DNA from: Pseudomonadota bacterium
Lineage (GTDB): Bacteria > Pseudomonadota > Gammaproteobacteria > GCA-001735895
Assembly: GCA_022563685.1 (NCBI GenBank)
Contig: JADFMY010000011.1
Location: 1-40,509, forward strand
Length of the DNA: 40,509 nt
Reading direction: 5' to 3'
Below the pieces are notes generated by a model. That model was not told the DNA's origin. It did no database searches and saw nothing but the letters and a program-made list of their open reading frames with translations. Each line of letters starts with the position of its first letter. Position 1 is the stretch's first letter. The translations under genes were made by a program, and so were the position numbers. Shown here piece after piece: positions 28,901 to 37,506 of this stretch.

Positions 28901-29569
28901 GGGCCAAAAGCGGGTGGACCGTCTTACCTCCCTCGTTTGCGGAAGTTTCCCTGCGAGCCTCTGGCAACTGAATCGTCGCCGACTATCGACCCCGATCGTC
29001 TACAGTCTGCGATCGATCGTCTGTCTTGCTCTTCCAGGGTCAGTACCTCAAAAATCGGCGAAGCGATTTCAGGCATTATTGATACTTTGGGCCTGGAACT
29101 CAAACCTCAATATCCGGACACTGTAAAAGACCTGCCGGGTCCCACCGGAGAAATCAATCGCTTATCGTCTCACCCACGCGGTGTGATCCTCTGCCTGGGG
29201 CCCACCAGACCCGCGGTATTGGCGCAAGCTATATCGGCGCTTTCGCAAGGCAATGCGGTCGTTATTATTGGTAATGGAATTACCGGTGCGCTGGGCGAAT
29301 TCGCCAGGGTTGACTTGCCGCTAGCTGGTATCGAAGGCAGCCTCGACAGCGAGGCCCTGCAACAGTTGAGCGGATTTGACGCGGTGATGAGCCAGGCCGA
29401 CCCGGACACCCTGAAGCTTTATCGGCAGGCACTGGCCGGGCGCGAAGGCGTACTGATACCGTTGATTACCGAGGCTGATGCACCCGAACGTTTAGTCGTT
29501 GAACGGCATTTATGTATCGATACCACCGCCGCTGGTGGCAATGCGAGCTTGATTGCCGCCGGGAGTTAA
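25925..29569 (+). CDS. putA: Bifunctional proline dehydrogenase / glutamate-5-semialdehyde dehydrogenase PutA
   Basis: A 1214-residue PutA, oxidising proline to glutamate in two steps with channelled intermediate. The FAD proline dehydrogenase barrel spans about 170-480 (KGAYWDTEIK, RLHGMGESLHD). The aldehyde dehydrogenase domain spans about 560-1010 with PWNFPLAIFSGQILAALAAG, FTGSTPTARQIN and the catalytic Cys in SAGQRCSALR. A C-terminal ALDH-superfamily-like domain (about 1020-1200) follows, as in long PutA types. There is no N-terminal ribbon-helix-helix domain (the start MKSQIRRAIPQLPSDNLRQQ is not RHH-like), so this PutA should not act as its own repressor. The catalytic core feeds electrons to quinone and NAD. 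Confidence 0.96.
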   Translation: MKSQIRRAIPQLPSDNLRQQIRDYYLVDESQLIKDLVSDSRISTAERLAISERATELIKTVRRSGSPGMMENFLAEYGLTSREGVALMCLAEALLRVPDVQTIDELIEDKISPGNWGEHLGQSESPLVNASTWALLLTGKVIAAADEKGLKATLRGLVKRLGEPLVRNAVAQAMKELGRHFVLGASIEKAGKRARELEAKGYTYSYDMLGEAARTDNDARQYHRAYADAITALAPTCKNQDIRCNPGISVKLSALHPRYEIGQYDRVMSELVARTSSLAVLARAANMGFNIDAEEADRLDISLDVIESVLSNPALKGWDGFGVVVQAFGRRAMPVLDWLYQLATRLDRKIMVRLVKGAYWDTEIKRAQVLGLADYPVFTRKVNTDVSYLVCAKKLLAMSDRIYPQFATHNAHSVAAILELAQGDNNFEFQRLHGMGESLHDFVVRDQKARCRIYAPVGQHEDLLAYLVRRLLENGANSSFVNQIVDTSIAPEEIARDPFEQVSALGEEIINPNIPLPATIYGNRRRNSRGWDITDLNAINSIDQRRETFRNTLWKAGPLIASKPAGGEMRAVYNPANSDDLVGHVTESAGADIESAIRNALDGFNRWTRTPAKQRSACLRRLAGLYEANAEELFALAAREAGKTWLDAVGEIREAVDFALYYASEASHIDDVGEARGVIVCISPWNFPLAIFSGQILAALAAGNCVIAKPAEQTSLIAMRAVSLMHEAGIPESAIQLLPGAGPGVGAALTSDHRIAGVCFTGSTPTARQINRNMARHLAPDAPLIAETGGLNAMVVDSSALPEQVVRDVLASSFQSAGQRCSALRMLYVQKDVADKLLEMLFGAMDELKIGDPWLLSSDLGPVIDLAAKSKIEMHCRTMADKGRVLKQIPIPDQGLFAAPTVIRLDGIEQLEEEIFGPVLHVATFEAHEIDQVVDAINARGYGLTFGIHTRVDNRVEQMVERIRVGNIYVNRNQIGAVVGTQPFGGEGLSGTGPKAGGPSYLPRLRKFPCEPLATESSPTIDPDRLQSAIDRLSCSSRVSTSKIGEAISGIIDTLGLELKPQYPDTVKDLPGPTGEINRLSSHPRGVILCLGPTRPAVLAQAISALSQGNAVVIIGNGITGALGEFARVDLPLAGIEGSLDSEALQQLSGFDAVMSQADPDTLKLYRQALAGREGVLIPLITEADAPERLVVERHLCIDTTAAGGNASLIAAGS

Positions 29570-29579
29570 CGCGGCAATC
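29551..29579. terminator. Inverted repeat at the convergent putA / zinc-ribbon gene ends
   Basis: A perfect 9-bp stem, GATTGCCGC (29551-29559) with GCGGCAATC (29571-29579) and an 11-nt loop, spans the putA stop and lies 15 bp from the end of the convergent gene. No T-run follows on either strand, so it is a possible but not a textbook terminator. Confidence 0.4.
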
Positions 29580-29594
29580 CGAAAATCGCTATTG

Positions 29595-30107
29595 CTAGGA
29601 AACTACCCGATAAAACTCGGTGTGATGGCATTTGGGGCAGGGCGGGATATGGCTGGTTTTAGACAAATTCATGGTTTGCGCGCAGTTTTTGCAGCATAGC
29701 GTGCCAGAACTACAGACTTCGCCAGTCCGATATATGCTGGCGTTTATTGTTTCATTTTCGAAATCGCGGAAGTCAAGCCAGGTTTTATCGGCGGCGCGGG
29801 CGATTAATTCGATAAATTTGTCTTCAACCAGCGCCAGGTCAAAACTGAGCCAGTCCTTGAGCTCCTTGCGTTGCTGATTGAGCGTTTTGTTTGCACTTTT
29901 AATATCGCGTTTTAATGCTTTGCCAAGTGGATCCGACTCCTCTTTGGTTAAGCCAAAAATCCCGTGGGCTATTTTTTGCGCATTGTTCACCATTTCATCG
30001 ACGCTGGGAGCGAGTGCTTCCTCGGCGTCATGTATTGCCTGGTTAACATTTACCACCATGTGGTCGAACGCCTTGATCAGTTTCTCGCGGTCAGACTTGA
30101 TATCCAT
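29595..30107 (-). CDS. YbeL-like zinc-ribbon protein (DUF1451)
   Basis: A 170-residue protein. The N-terminal two thirds are helical and charged (possible coiled coil, about 1-125). The C-terminus is a zinc ribbon with two Cys pairs, CCKNCAQTMNLSKTSHIPPC followed by PKCHHTEFYR, a layout matching the DUF1451/YbeL family of gammaproteobacteria. The function is unknown. Convergent with putA and divergent from the hotdog gene. Confidence 0.8.
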   Translation of the reverse strand: MDIKSDREKLIKAFDHMVVNVNQAIHDAEEALAPSVDEMVNNAQKIAHGIFGLTKEESDPLGKALKRDIKSANKTLNQQRKELKDWLSFDLALVEDKFIELIARAADKTWLDFRDFENETINASIYRTGEVCSSGTLCCKNCAQTMNLSKTSHIPPCPKCHHTEFYRVVS

Positions 30108-30270
30108 ACGCCATTATTAACCCATTTACCGATTGAACTCAAGAAACTCGTCCTTAGCCCACTAGATGAATCACCGCGCCTTGTATTTAGGGTGTTTGGC
30201 AGGTTAAAGTATATGAGCTCAAAACCCGGCACCCTTGCAATAATTTACTCTACTGGTAAGTACCCGACCG

Positions 30271-30759
30271 ATGAATACCATTGTTATTAATGCGCCCGAA
30301 AATCAGATCGTTAAATGGTGGCAAAGACTAGCGCCATTACCGGGAGGGGCCAGGCTATTCAGCCTGCTTCTTGGCTGGATGGTTCCCTACAGTGGTAGCA
30401 TCGGCCCTCTGGTAGAAGTCCTGGAGTCAGGAAGGGTTCGGGTATCGTTGCGTGACCGGCGGAAGGTGCGAAATCATTTAAAATCTATCCATGCGATCGC
30501 GCTGATTAACCTGGGTGAAATAGCCACGGGCCTGGCCGTTAATTCGTCCTTACCCGATAATATGCGAGGTATCGTACTCGGCCTGCAGGCCGAATATCTC
30601 AAGAAAGCCCGGGGTAAGTTAACCGCTAGCGCCAGCCTTGATTTGCCTGCAGGTATCGAGGACAACACCGCTTTCGAAATCAGTGCCGAGATTATCGATG
30701 AGTCTGGAGCGGTCGTTGCAATAGTGCGGGCAAACTGGTTACTGGGGTATAAAAAATAA
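30271..30759 (+). CDS. Hotdog-fold protein of the DUF4442/thioesterase type
   Basis: A 162-residue protein with the pattern of DUF4442 hotdog proteins related to acyl-CoA thioesterases: a hydrophobic N-terminal helix, then RVRVSLRDRRKVRNHLKSIH followed by AIALINLGEIATGLAV, where NHLKSIHA replaces the usual N-H-x-G-x-x-H active-site-like stretch, and a last strand ending VRANWLLGYKK. It may hydrolyse or bind acyl thioesters; the substrate is unknown. It is followed 2 bp later by a nitronate-monooxygenase-like gene and then a DsbA-family gene, so the three probably form one operon. Confidence 0.78.
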   Translation: MNTIVINAPENQIVKWWQRLAPLPGGARLFSLLLGWMVPYSGSIGPLVEVLESGRVRVSLRDRRKVRNHLKSIHAIALINLGEIATGLAVNSSLPDNMRGIVLGLQAEYLKKARGKLTASASLDLPAGIEDNTAFEISAEIIDESGAVVAIVRANWLLGYKK

Positions 30760-30761
30760 AA

Positions 30762-31766
30762 ATGACAGAAACAACCTTCCCGTCAGCCGCTCAGAATTTT
30801 ACCGAAACCCTGGGCATCGAGTATCCAGTCATCGGTGGGCCGATGTACCCCTGTAGTAATCCAGAACTGGTGGCGGCAGTCTCGGCTGCCGGTGGCCTCG
30901 GTGTATTGCAGCCAATTTCTTTGACCTATGTCTATGGTCATGATTTTCGCGAGGGTATCCGCCAGATGCGTAGACTGACCGACAAACCGATCGGCATGAA
31001 TGCCTTAATCGAAAAGTCATCTCAAAAATACCAGCAACGCATGTCTGAATGGATCGATATTGCGCTTGAGGAAGGCATCCGATTTTTCGTTACCTCGCTG
31101 GGTAAACCTGACTGGGTGGCCAAACGCGTCCACGCGGTAGGTGGGCTGGTTTATCACGATGTTACCGAAATGAAATGGGCAAAAATTGGCCTCGACAATG
31201 GCGCCGATGGATTGATCTGTGTGAATAACCGTGCGGGCGGCCATGCGGGGGAGAAGGATATCCAGCAATTATACGATGATCTGAAGAGTCTTGAAGTGCC
31301 ACTGGTCTGCGCAGGCGGTGTCGGTGATTCAACTGGTTTTCACCAGGCGCTCGATATTGGATATGCAGCCTGCCAGTTGGGTACCCGGTTTATCGCCAGC
31401 CAGGAATGTCTGGCGAGCAATGTATACAAACAGGCAATACTCGACGCCGGGGAAGAGGATATCGTGTTGTCCGAGAGAATTACCGGTATCCCGGTTTCGG
31501 TGATCAATACCGACTATATCAAGCGTAGTGGATTGAAGTCCGGCTGGCTGGCCAGGTGGATGTTGTCCGGCAACCGCACCAAACACTGGATGCGCACCAT
31601 TTATGCCTTGAAGTCGATCTGGCAGTTAAAAAAATCATCGCTGGATGAAAGCGGTAAGCGCGATTACTGGCAGGCGGGTAAAAGTGTCGCCAGCATCAAC
31701 TCGATTCAAACCTGCGATAGCATCATTCAGGGGCTGGTCAATTCCCAGGCCTCCAGTGCATTATGA
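30762..31766 (+). CDS. Nitronate monooxygenase / 2-nitropropane dioxygenase-like flavoprotein
   Basis: A 334-residue FMN TIM-barrel protein. Family features are EYPVIGGPMYPCSNPELVAA, AAGGLGVLQ, the phosphate-binding NNRAGGHAGEKD, and VCAGGVGDSTGFHQALDIGYAACQLGTRF. Relatives include nitronate monooxygenases and FabK-like enoyl reductases. The catalytic His region of class I enzymes corresponds to NNRAGGHAG here. The actual substrate is uncertain. The gene lies between a hotdog protein and a DsbA-family gene (4-bp ATGA overlap with the latter). Confidence 0.83.
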   Translation: MTETTFPSAAQNFTETLGIEYPVIGGPMYPCSNPELVAAVSAAGGLGVLQPISLTYVYGHDFREGIRQMRRLTDKPIGMNALIEKSSQKYQQRMSEWIDIALEEGIRFFVTSLGKPDWVAKRVHAVGGLVYHDVTEMKWAKIGLDNGADGLICVNNRAGGHAGEKDIQQLYDDLKSLEVPLVCAGGVGDSTGFHQALDIGYAACQLGTRFIASQECLASNVYKQAILDAGEEDIVLSERITGIPVSVINTDYIKRSGLKSGWLARWMLSGNRTKHWMRTIYALKSIWQLKKSSLDESGKRDYWQAGKSVASINSIQTCDSIIQGLVNSQASSAL

Positions 31767-32386
31767 ACTCTACGCTGATTTACGGTCACGACCCGATGTG
31801 CAGCTGGTGCTGGGGATTTTCCGGGGTTTATCGGAATTTACTCGAGAAATTACCAGCAGCGTTGAAGGTAGAGCGTCTTCTCGGCGGCCTCGCGGAAGAT
31901 TCGGATGTCGATATGCCCGAACCCATGCAAATGATGTTGCAGCAAACCTGGCAACGAATAGAACAGATGATCCCTGGGGTGCAATTTAATTTTGACTTCT
32001 GGAGTCAATGCAAGCCGCGGCGTTCGACCTATCCCGCCTGTCGGGCTGTGATTGCTGCGAGAGAACAGGGCGATCAATACGATTTGATTATGACTCAACA
32101 GGTTCAAAAGGCTTATTACCAACAGGCCAGAAACCCATCGGACAATCAGACCTTAATCGAGTTAGCGGAAGAAATTGGCCTCGATGCGGATCGCTTTTCC
32201 AGCCAGTTAAGCGCTCCACGGACGCAGGATCAACTGCTGGAAGAAATTAATCGAGCAAGGTCGATGGGTATAGATAGTTTTCCCGGTCTGGTACTGGAGC
32301 ATAACGGGCAGCACCATCGTATATTGACCAACTATACGGAAGTCGACCCTATTCTGAGTCAGATTGAGTCTTATCTCGAAACCTGA
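31763..32386 (+). CDS. DsbA-family / FrnE-like thioredoxin-fold protein
   Basis: A 207-residue cytoplasmic-type DsbA-like protein with no signal peptide. The redox motif is CSWC, in HDPMCSWCWGFSG, close to the N-terminus; an inserted helical domain follows, and the cis-Pro region is GIDSFPGLVLEHNG. This is the pattern of FrnE/2-hydroxychromene-2-carboxylate isomerase-like members of the DsbA superfamily. It overlaps the preceding gene by 4 bp, so it belongs to the same operon. A role as a disulfide or glutathione-dependent isomerase is plausible but undetermined. Confidence 0.85.
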   Translation: MNSTLIYGHDPMCSWCWGFSGVYRNLLEKLPAALKVERLLGGLAEDSDVDMPEPMQMMLQQTWQRIEQMIPGVQFNFDFWSQCKPRRSTYPACRAVIAAREQGDQYDLIMTQQVQKAYYQQARNPSDNQTLIELAEEIGLDADRFSSQLSAPRTQDQLLEEINRARSMGIDSFPGLVLEHNGQHHRILTNYTEVDPILSQIESYLET

Positions 32387-32429
32387 GTGTGTCCACAGGC
32401 GTGACATCACAATCTATCGCACTGAAGCT

Positions 32430-33419
32430 TTAAGCGTCCGGAATAGCATAGGGTAAATCAACTGGCGAGAGCGTAATATGGCCCTGATTTAACAGGCATA
32501 GTTCGTTTGCGCGAGCCTTTTTTATCTGCGCAATGAACAGGCCATGACACAGGCCCTGATCGTCCAGAACCGCGTCTACTACCTTGCCACTACCATCTGC
32601 AGTCGCAGCTCCACTGGTACAAATTTCATCACCGGGCGCCGGACATTGGTCGGTAGAAAAATTGGCCAGGAATAACCGGCGCTTCAATTTACCCAGATAT
32701 TGCATACGCGCCACTATCTCCTGACCGGGATAACATCCTTTTTGAAAACTCACACCGCCGAGTAAATCAAGATTCGACATTTGCAATACAAATTCTTCGG
32801 ATGTTTCAGGGTAGATCACCGGGATACCGCTTTTAATTTCCGACAGACGCCAGGCATCGAAACTTGAGACAGCCAGTCGATGGGAGAATTCTCTCCACAG
32901 GGATTTCGCCTGATCTAAAGACAGGCACAAAAGCAGATACCGGCTTTGTTGATCAAGGTTTTCGAGCTTCAGGGATATCAGGTTATCGTCCTGGTATACC
33001 TCACCTGTGTTCCGGCTTAACAAAGCATGCCCGGTGATGCCAGGATCGTCGGACTGAATAGCAAATCGAGCAAAATGATCGGATGCATCCGCTAAAGTCA
33101 CTTTAGACTGAATTACAAACATCTGTAAGCGTTGTAACAAAGAAGTCACCAGCGAACGCGGTGTAATCAAAATATAGCCATTGGAAATACGAACGACTCG
33201 AAATATAGCCAGCATACGGCCTTTGGGTGTCGAGTAGGCGCTTAACTGAAACTGCGATTCGTCAATATGAGTAATATCGTTACTCAATTGATTTTGCAAG
33301 AATTCCTCCGCATCATCGCCGGTAACCAGTACCAACCCCAGATCGGTGGCGTCACAGATGAAGTTGCCCGTTTTAAGGCCACTGGGTTGCGATTTAATGA
33401 ATGCCTGCCAGTCTTTCAT
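32430..33419 (-). CDS. ygfZ: Folate-binding Fe-S cluster assembly protein YgfZ
   Basis: A 329-residue protein of the GcvT-like YgfZ/IBA57 family, which helps build or repair certain [4Fe-4S] enzymes. The signature KGCYPGQEIVAR, with its conserved cysteine, is present (in GVSFQKGCYPGQEIVAR), and the N-terminal GDDAEEFLQNQLSNDI segment fits the folate-binding fold. I chose the ATG at 33417-33419 over a TTG at 33440 because it gives the family start (MKDWQAFI) and follows a purine-rich stretch. It overlaps the end of queG by 26 bp, so the two are probably co-transcribed. Confidence 0.9.
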   Translation of the reverse strand: MKDWQAFIKSQPSGLKTGNFICDATDLGLVLVTGDDAEEFLQNQLSNDITHIDESQFQLSAYSTPKGRMLAIFRVVRISNGYILITPRSLVTSLLQRLQMFVIQSKVTLADASDHFARFAIQSDDPGITGHALLSRNTGEVYQDDNLISLKLENLDQQSRYLLLCLSLDQAKSLWREFSHRLAVSSFDAWRLSEIKSGIPVIYPETSEEFVLQMSNLDLLGGVSFQKGCYPGQEIVARMQYLGKLKRRLFLANFSTDQCPAPGDEICTSGAATADGSGKVVDAVLDDQGLCHGLFIAQIKKARANELCLLNQGHITLSPVDLPYAIPDA

Positions 33420-34497
33420 TTTTCTTACCCTGCTGTTCAAGTATTGCCCAATCTATATGCTCCTGAATAAAAGCATTGTGTATCGCGTAGTTCGATTTGA
33501 GCGTGGCTAATATATTAGGGTCATAATCCGCGTTTCCAAGTGCGATGACAATATTTCTGATCCAGCTCTGATATCCAATGCGACGTATCGCCGATCCGAG
33601 CATTTTTTGTTCAAAATCATCCGATGACCAGGTAAAGCATTCTAGTAGTGAAATCTTGTCGAGTCCATGCCGGGGCTGGAAGTCAGCTTCCTGGGTGATT
33701 CTGGCAAATCGATTCCACGGACAGAATAGCTGACAATCGTCGCACCCATAGATGCGGTTGCCAATCGCTGCGCGTAATTCGAGCGGAATCGCTGATTTGT
33801 GCTCAATGGTCAAATACGAAATACAGCGACGAGCATCCACGACGTAGGGTGCAACGATTGCCTGGGTCGGGCACACTTCCATACAGGTAGTACAGCTACC
33901 GCAATGGTTTTCTGCAGGCTTGTCGATATCGAGTGCCAGGTCGGTATAAATTTCGCCCAGGAAAAACCAGGAGCCATGATCTCTATGCAAAATATTACTG
34001 TGTTTACCCTGCCAGCCTATACCCGCTTTGGCCGCCAGTGCTTTTTCCAGAACCGGGGCACTATCGGTAAATACGCGATAGCCCATATCACCCACCAGTG
34101 CGGATATATCTGTGGCGTAGCGCTGGAGGCGTTTGCGCATTAATTTATGGTAATCGCGACCCAGCGCATAACGTGACACATAAGCCAGTTCGTTACTCTG
34201 CAACAGTTTTTGTGGCCAGTCACCTTCGTCAATCAAATAATCGAGTCGCACGCAAATCACCGACAGCGTGCTGGGAATCATCCGGTCGGGGTGCAGGCGC
34301 TTATCGACGTTGCGCGCCATGTAAGCCATTTCGCCGTGATAGTTTTGCTCGATCCACTTTTTGTAGTGACTGTGATGCTGGTCCAGTTTGGCGTCGGTTA
34401 TGCCGACCTGTTGAAAGCCCAGTTCTGCACCCAAACGCTTTATCTTTTGACTCAGGGTCTGTGACGATATGTTACTCACAAGCGGCGATAGGAACAT
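33394..34497 (-). CDS. queG: Epoxyqueuosine reductase QueG
   Basis: A 367-residue cobalamin-dependent enzyme of the last step of queuosine tRNA modification. Two ferredoxin-type cluster motifs are seen: CGSCTTCMEVCPTQAI and GCDDCQLFCPWNRFA. The N-terminal cobalamin-binding region includes SRYALGRDYHKLMRKRL and the AGIGWQGKHSNILHRDHGSW segment. Normal length. The last codons overlap the start of ygfZ, an Fe-S assembly factor, which fits the enzyme's need for two [4Fe-4S] clusters. It diverges from crcB. tsaE and nnr, its common neighbours, are not here. Confidence 0.94.
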   Translation of the reverse strand: MFLSPLVSNISSQTLSQKIKRLGAELGFQQVGITDAKLDQHHSHYKKWIEQNYHGEMAYMARNVDKRLHPDRMIPSTLSVICVRLDYLIDEGDWPQKLLQSNELAYVSRYALGRDYHKLMRKRLQRYATDISALVGDMGYRVFTDSAPVLEKALAAKAGIGWQGKHSNILHRDHGSWFFLGEIYTDLALDIDKPAENHCGSCTTCMEVCPTQAIVAPYVVDARRCISYLTIEHKSAIPLELRAAIGNRIYGCDDCQLFCPWNRFARITQEADFQPRHGLDKISLLECFTWSSDDFEQKMLGSAIRRIGYQSWIRNIVIALGNADYDPNILATLKSNYAIHNAFIQEHIDWAILEQQGKKNERLAGIH

Positions 34498-34574
34498 TCG
34501 GATAAAAAACCGGGGATGTCGGGTGCATCTTTCAGAACGACTGGTACAATACCGTATTTTTACCTAAACCTGAA

Positions 34575-36309
<1,735 letters not shown>

Positions 36310-36327
36310 CCTGGAAATGGAAAGCTT

Positions 36328-36822
36328 ATGAAACTGGCGTGGAAACTACTGCTTGCGGTGTTGGTCATCGGCATGCTCCTGCCCTTTACTCTGCTAAAAG
36401 ACGATACAGGAAGCGCGATACTCAATTTTTCAAACCTTAAGTGGCCGGACTGGCGGAAAGCAGTGGGAAATTTATCACAGGCAGTCATGTCCCGGGACGC
36501 TGAAGCCGAAAGTGCAGATACCATTTACCAATGGGTCGACGCCGAGGGCAATATGCATTTTAGCAATACCCCGCCCCTTGAGGGTATTGAATTCAGGGTC
36601 AAAAATTTTGACCCTGATCTAAATGTTATACAGTCTGTTAATACCAAAACAGACGAGGCAGAAGTAACGGTAGAAGGTACACCTAAAAAAGAAATGATAA
36701 CCACCGAAGATGTTGGCAGTCCTTATTCAGTGGACGGTATTAAAAAACTGTTTGAGGATGTCCATAACGTCGAAAAGTTATTGAAGCAAAGATTACAAAA
36801 ACAGGAGGCCGCTCTCGGCTAA
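36328..36822 (+). CDS. DUF4124-containing membrane-anchored protein
   Basis: A 164-residue protein with an N-terminal hydrophobic anchor or signal (about 4-23), then a DUF4124 domain whose core is IYQWVDAEGNMHFSNTPP (about 66-83), and a polar C-terminus that ends in a predicted helix rich in Lys/Gln/Glu. DUF4124 domains occur in many periplasmic or envelope proteins of gammaproteobacteria with no assigned activity. It lies between serS and an OmpH/Skp gene on the same strand, 12 bp before the latter, so the two are probably co-transcribed. Confidence 0.82.
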   Translation: MKLAWKLLLAVLVIGMLLPFTLLKDDTGSAILNFSNLKWPDWRKAVGNLSQAVMSRDAEAESADTIYQWVDAEGNMHFSNTPPLEGIEFRVKNFDPDLNVIQSVNTKTDEAEVTVEGTPKKEMITTEDVGSPYSVDGIKKLFEDVHNVEKLLKQRLQKQEAALG

Positions 36823-36834
36823 TAAGAGAAGACC

Positions 36835-37326
36835 ATGAAATTTAATCTACCCATTCTAGCATTATTGAGTTTTATCTCCTTTGGCATTGAGGCAGCCGGC
36901 AAGTTCGCTTTTCTCAACCCGGCTATTATCATGGAACAGTCACCGCAGGCGAAGGCTGCTTCAAAGGCACTTGAAAACGAGTTTAAGCAGCGTGAGTTAG
37001 CTTTACGTGTAGATGCGGACAGTATTAAACGGATGGAAAGCAATTATCAGAAAGACAGTGCGATAATGAGCGCTGAACAGAAAAAGAAAGCCGAGGAAGC
37101 GATCATTCAGAAAAAACGCAAGTTTCAGTTCGATCAGCAATCGGCAAAAGAGGACTTACAGATTCGTCGGCAGCAGCTCATTCAGGAGTTACAGCAATCG
37201 GTTTCAGCCGTGATTCGTAAATACGGAAAAGAAAATGGATATGATTTCATATTTACCGAAGGCGTCGCTTACGCGAGTGACAGCGTCAATATCACGGATG
37301 AAATTCTAAAAGAGCTGTCCCAGTAA
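36835..37326 (+). CDS. OmpH/Skp family periplasmic chaperone
   Basis: A 163-residue protein. A signal peptide (about 1-20, ending near GIEAAGKFAF) is followed by the Skp pattern: a start strand (KFAFLNPAIIMEQSPQAKAA), a long coiled-coil hairpin rich in Lys/Gln/Glu (about 40-125), and a C-terminal segment (KENGYDFIFTEGVAYASDSV). Skp trimers hold unfolded outer membrane proteins in the periplasm. It is not in the usual bamA-lpxD cluster, so this may be a second or relocated OmpH paralogue. A double inverted repeat follows 8 bp after the stop. Confidence 0.85.
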   Translation: MKFNLPILALLSFISFGIEAAGKFAFLNPAIIMEQSPQAKAASKALENEFKQRELALRVDADSIKRMESNYQKDSAIMSAEQKKKAEEAIIQKKRKFQFDQQSAKEDLQIRRQQLIQELQQSVSAVIRKYGKENGYDFIFTEGVAYASDSVNITDEILKELSQ

Positions 37327-37333
37327 GGATTTT

Positions 37334-37462
37334 TTGGCTCTTCCCTAAATCGAGTTGGTAGATAATACCGTAGGGTCGAATTCATTCGACCAATACTCCC
37401 TACGTTACCAGGAGACACCACCGGTCGAATGAATTCGACCCTACAATTAGGGGAAGAGCCAA
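37334..37462. repeat. MITE/REP-like element with nested inverted repeats
   Basis: The outer arms, about 16 bp, match with one indel: TTGGCTCTTCCCTAAAT from 37334 and its counterpart ending at 37462. Inside is a perfect 22-bp inverted repeat, 37370-37391 and 37423-37444, whose unit GGTCGAATTCATTCGACC is itself palindromic. No open frame is inside. It sits between the ends of two convergent genes (skp and rne). Small, non-coding, symmetric and between gene ends, it fits a miniature inverted-repeat or REP/BIME-type repeat. It may also act as a two-way terminator. Confidence 0.75.
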
Positions 37463-37506
37463 TTTTTCGAGGGCCGAAGTCTCTCCCTGACCTCGGCTCA
37501 TTTTCT

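Noticed and set aside
34498-34574. Fluoride riboswitch before crcB
   Set aside because: A GGGGATG-like piece is present but the rest of the conserved pattern is missing in the 77-bp spacer.
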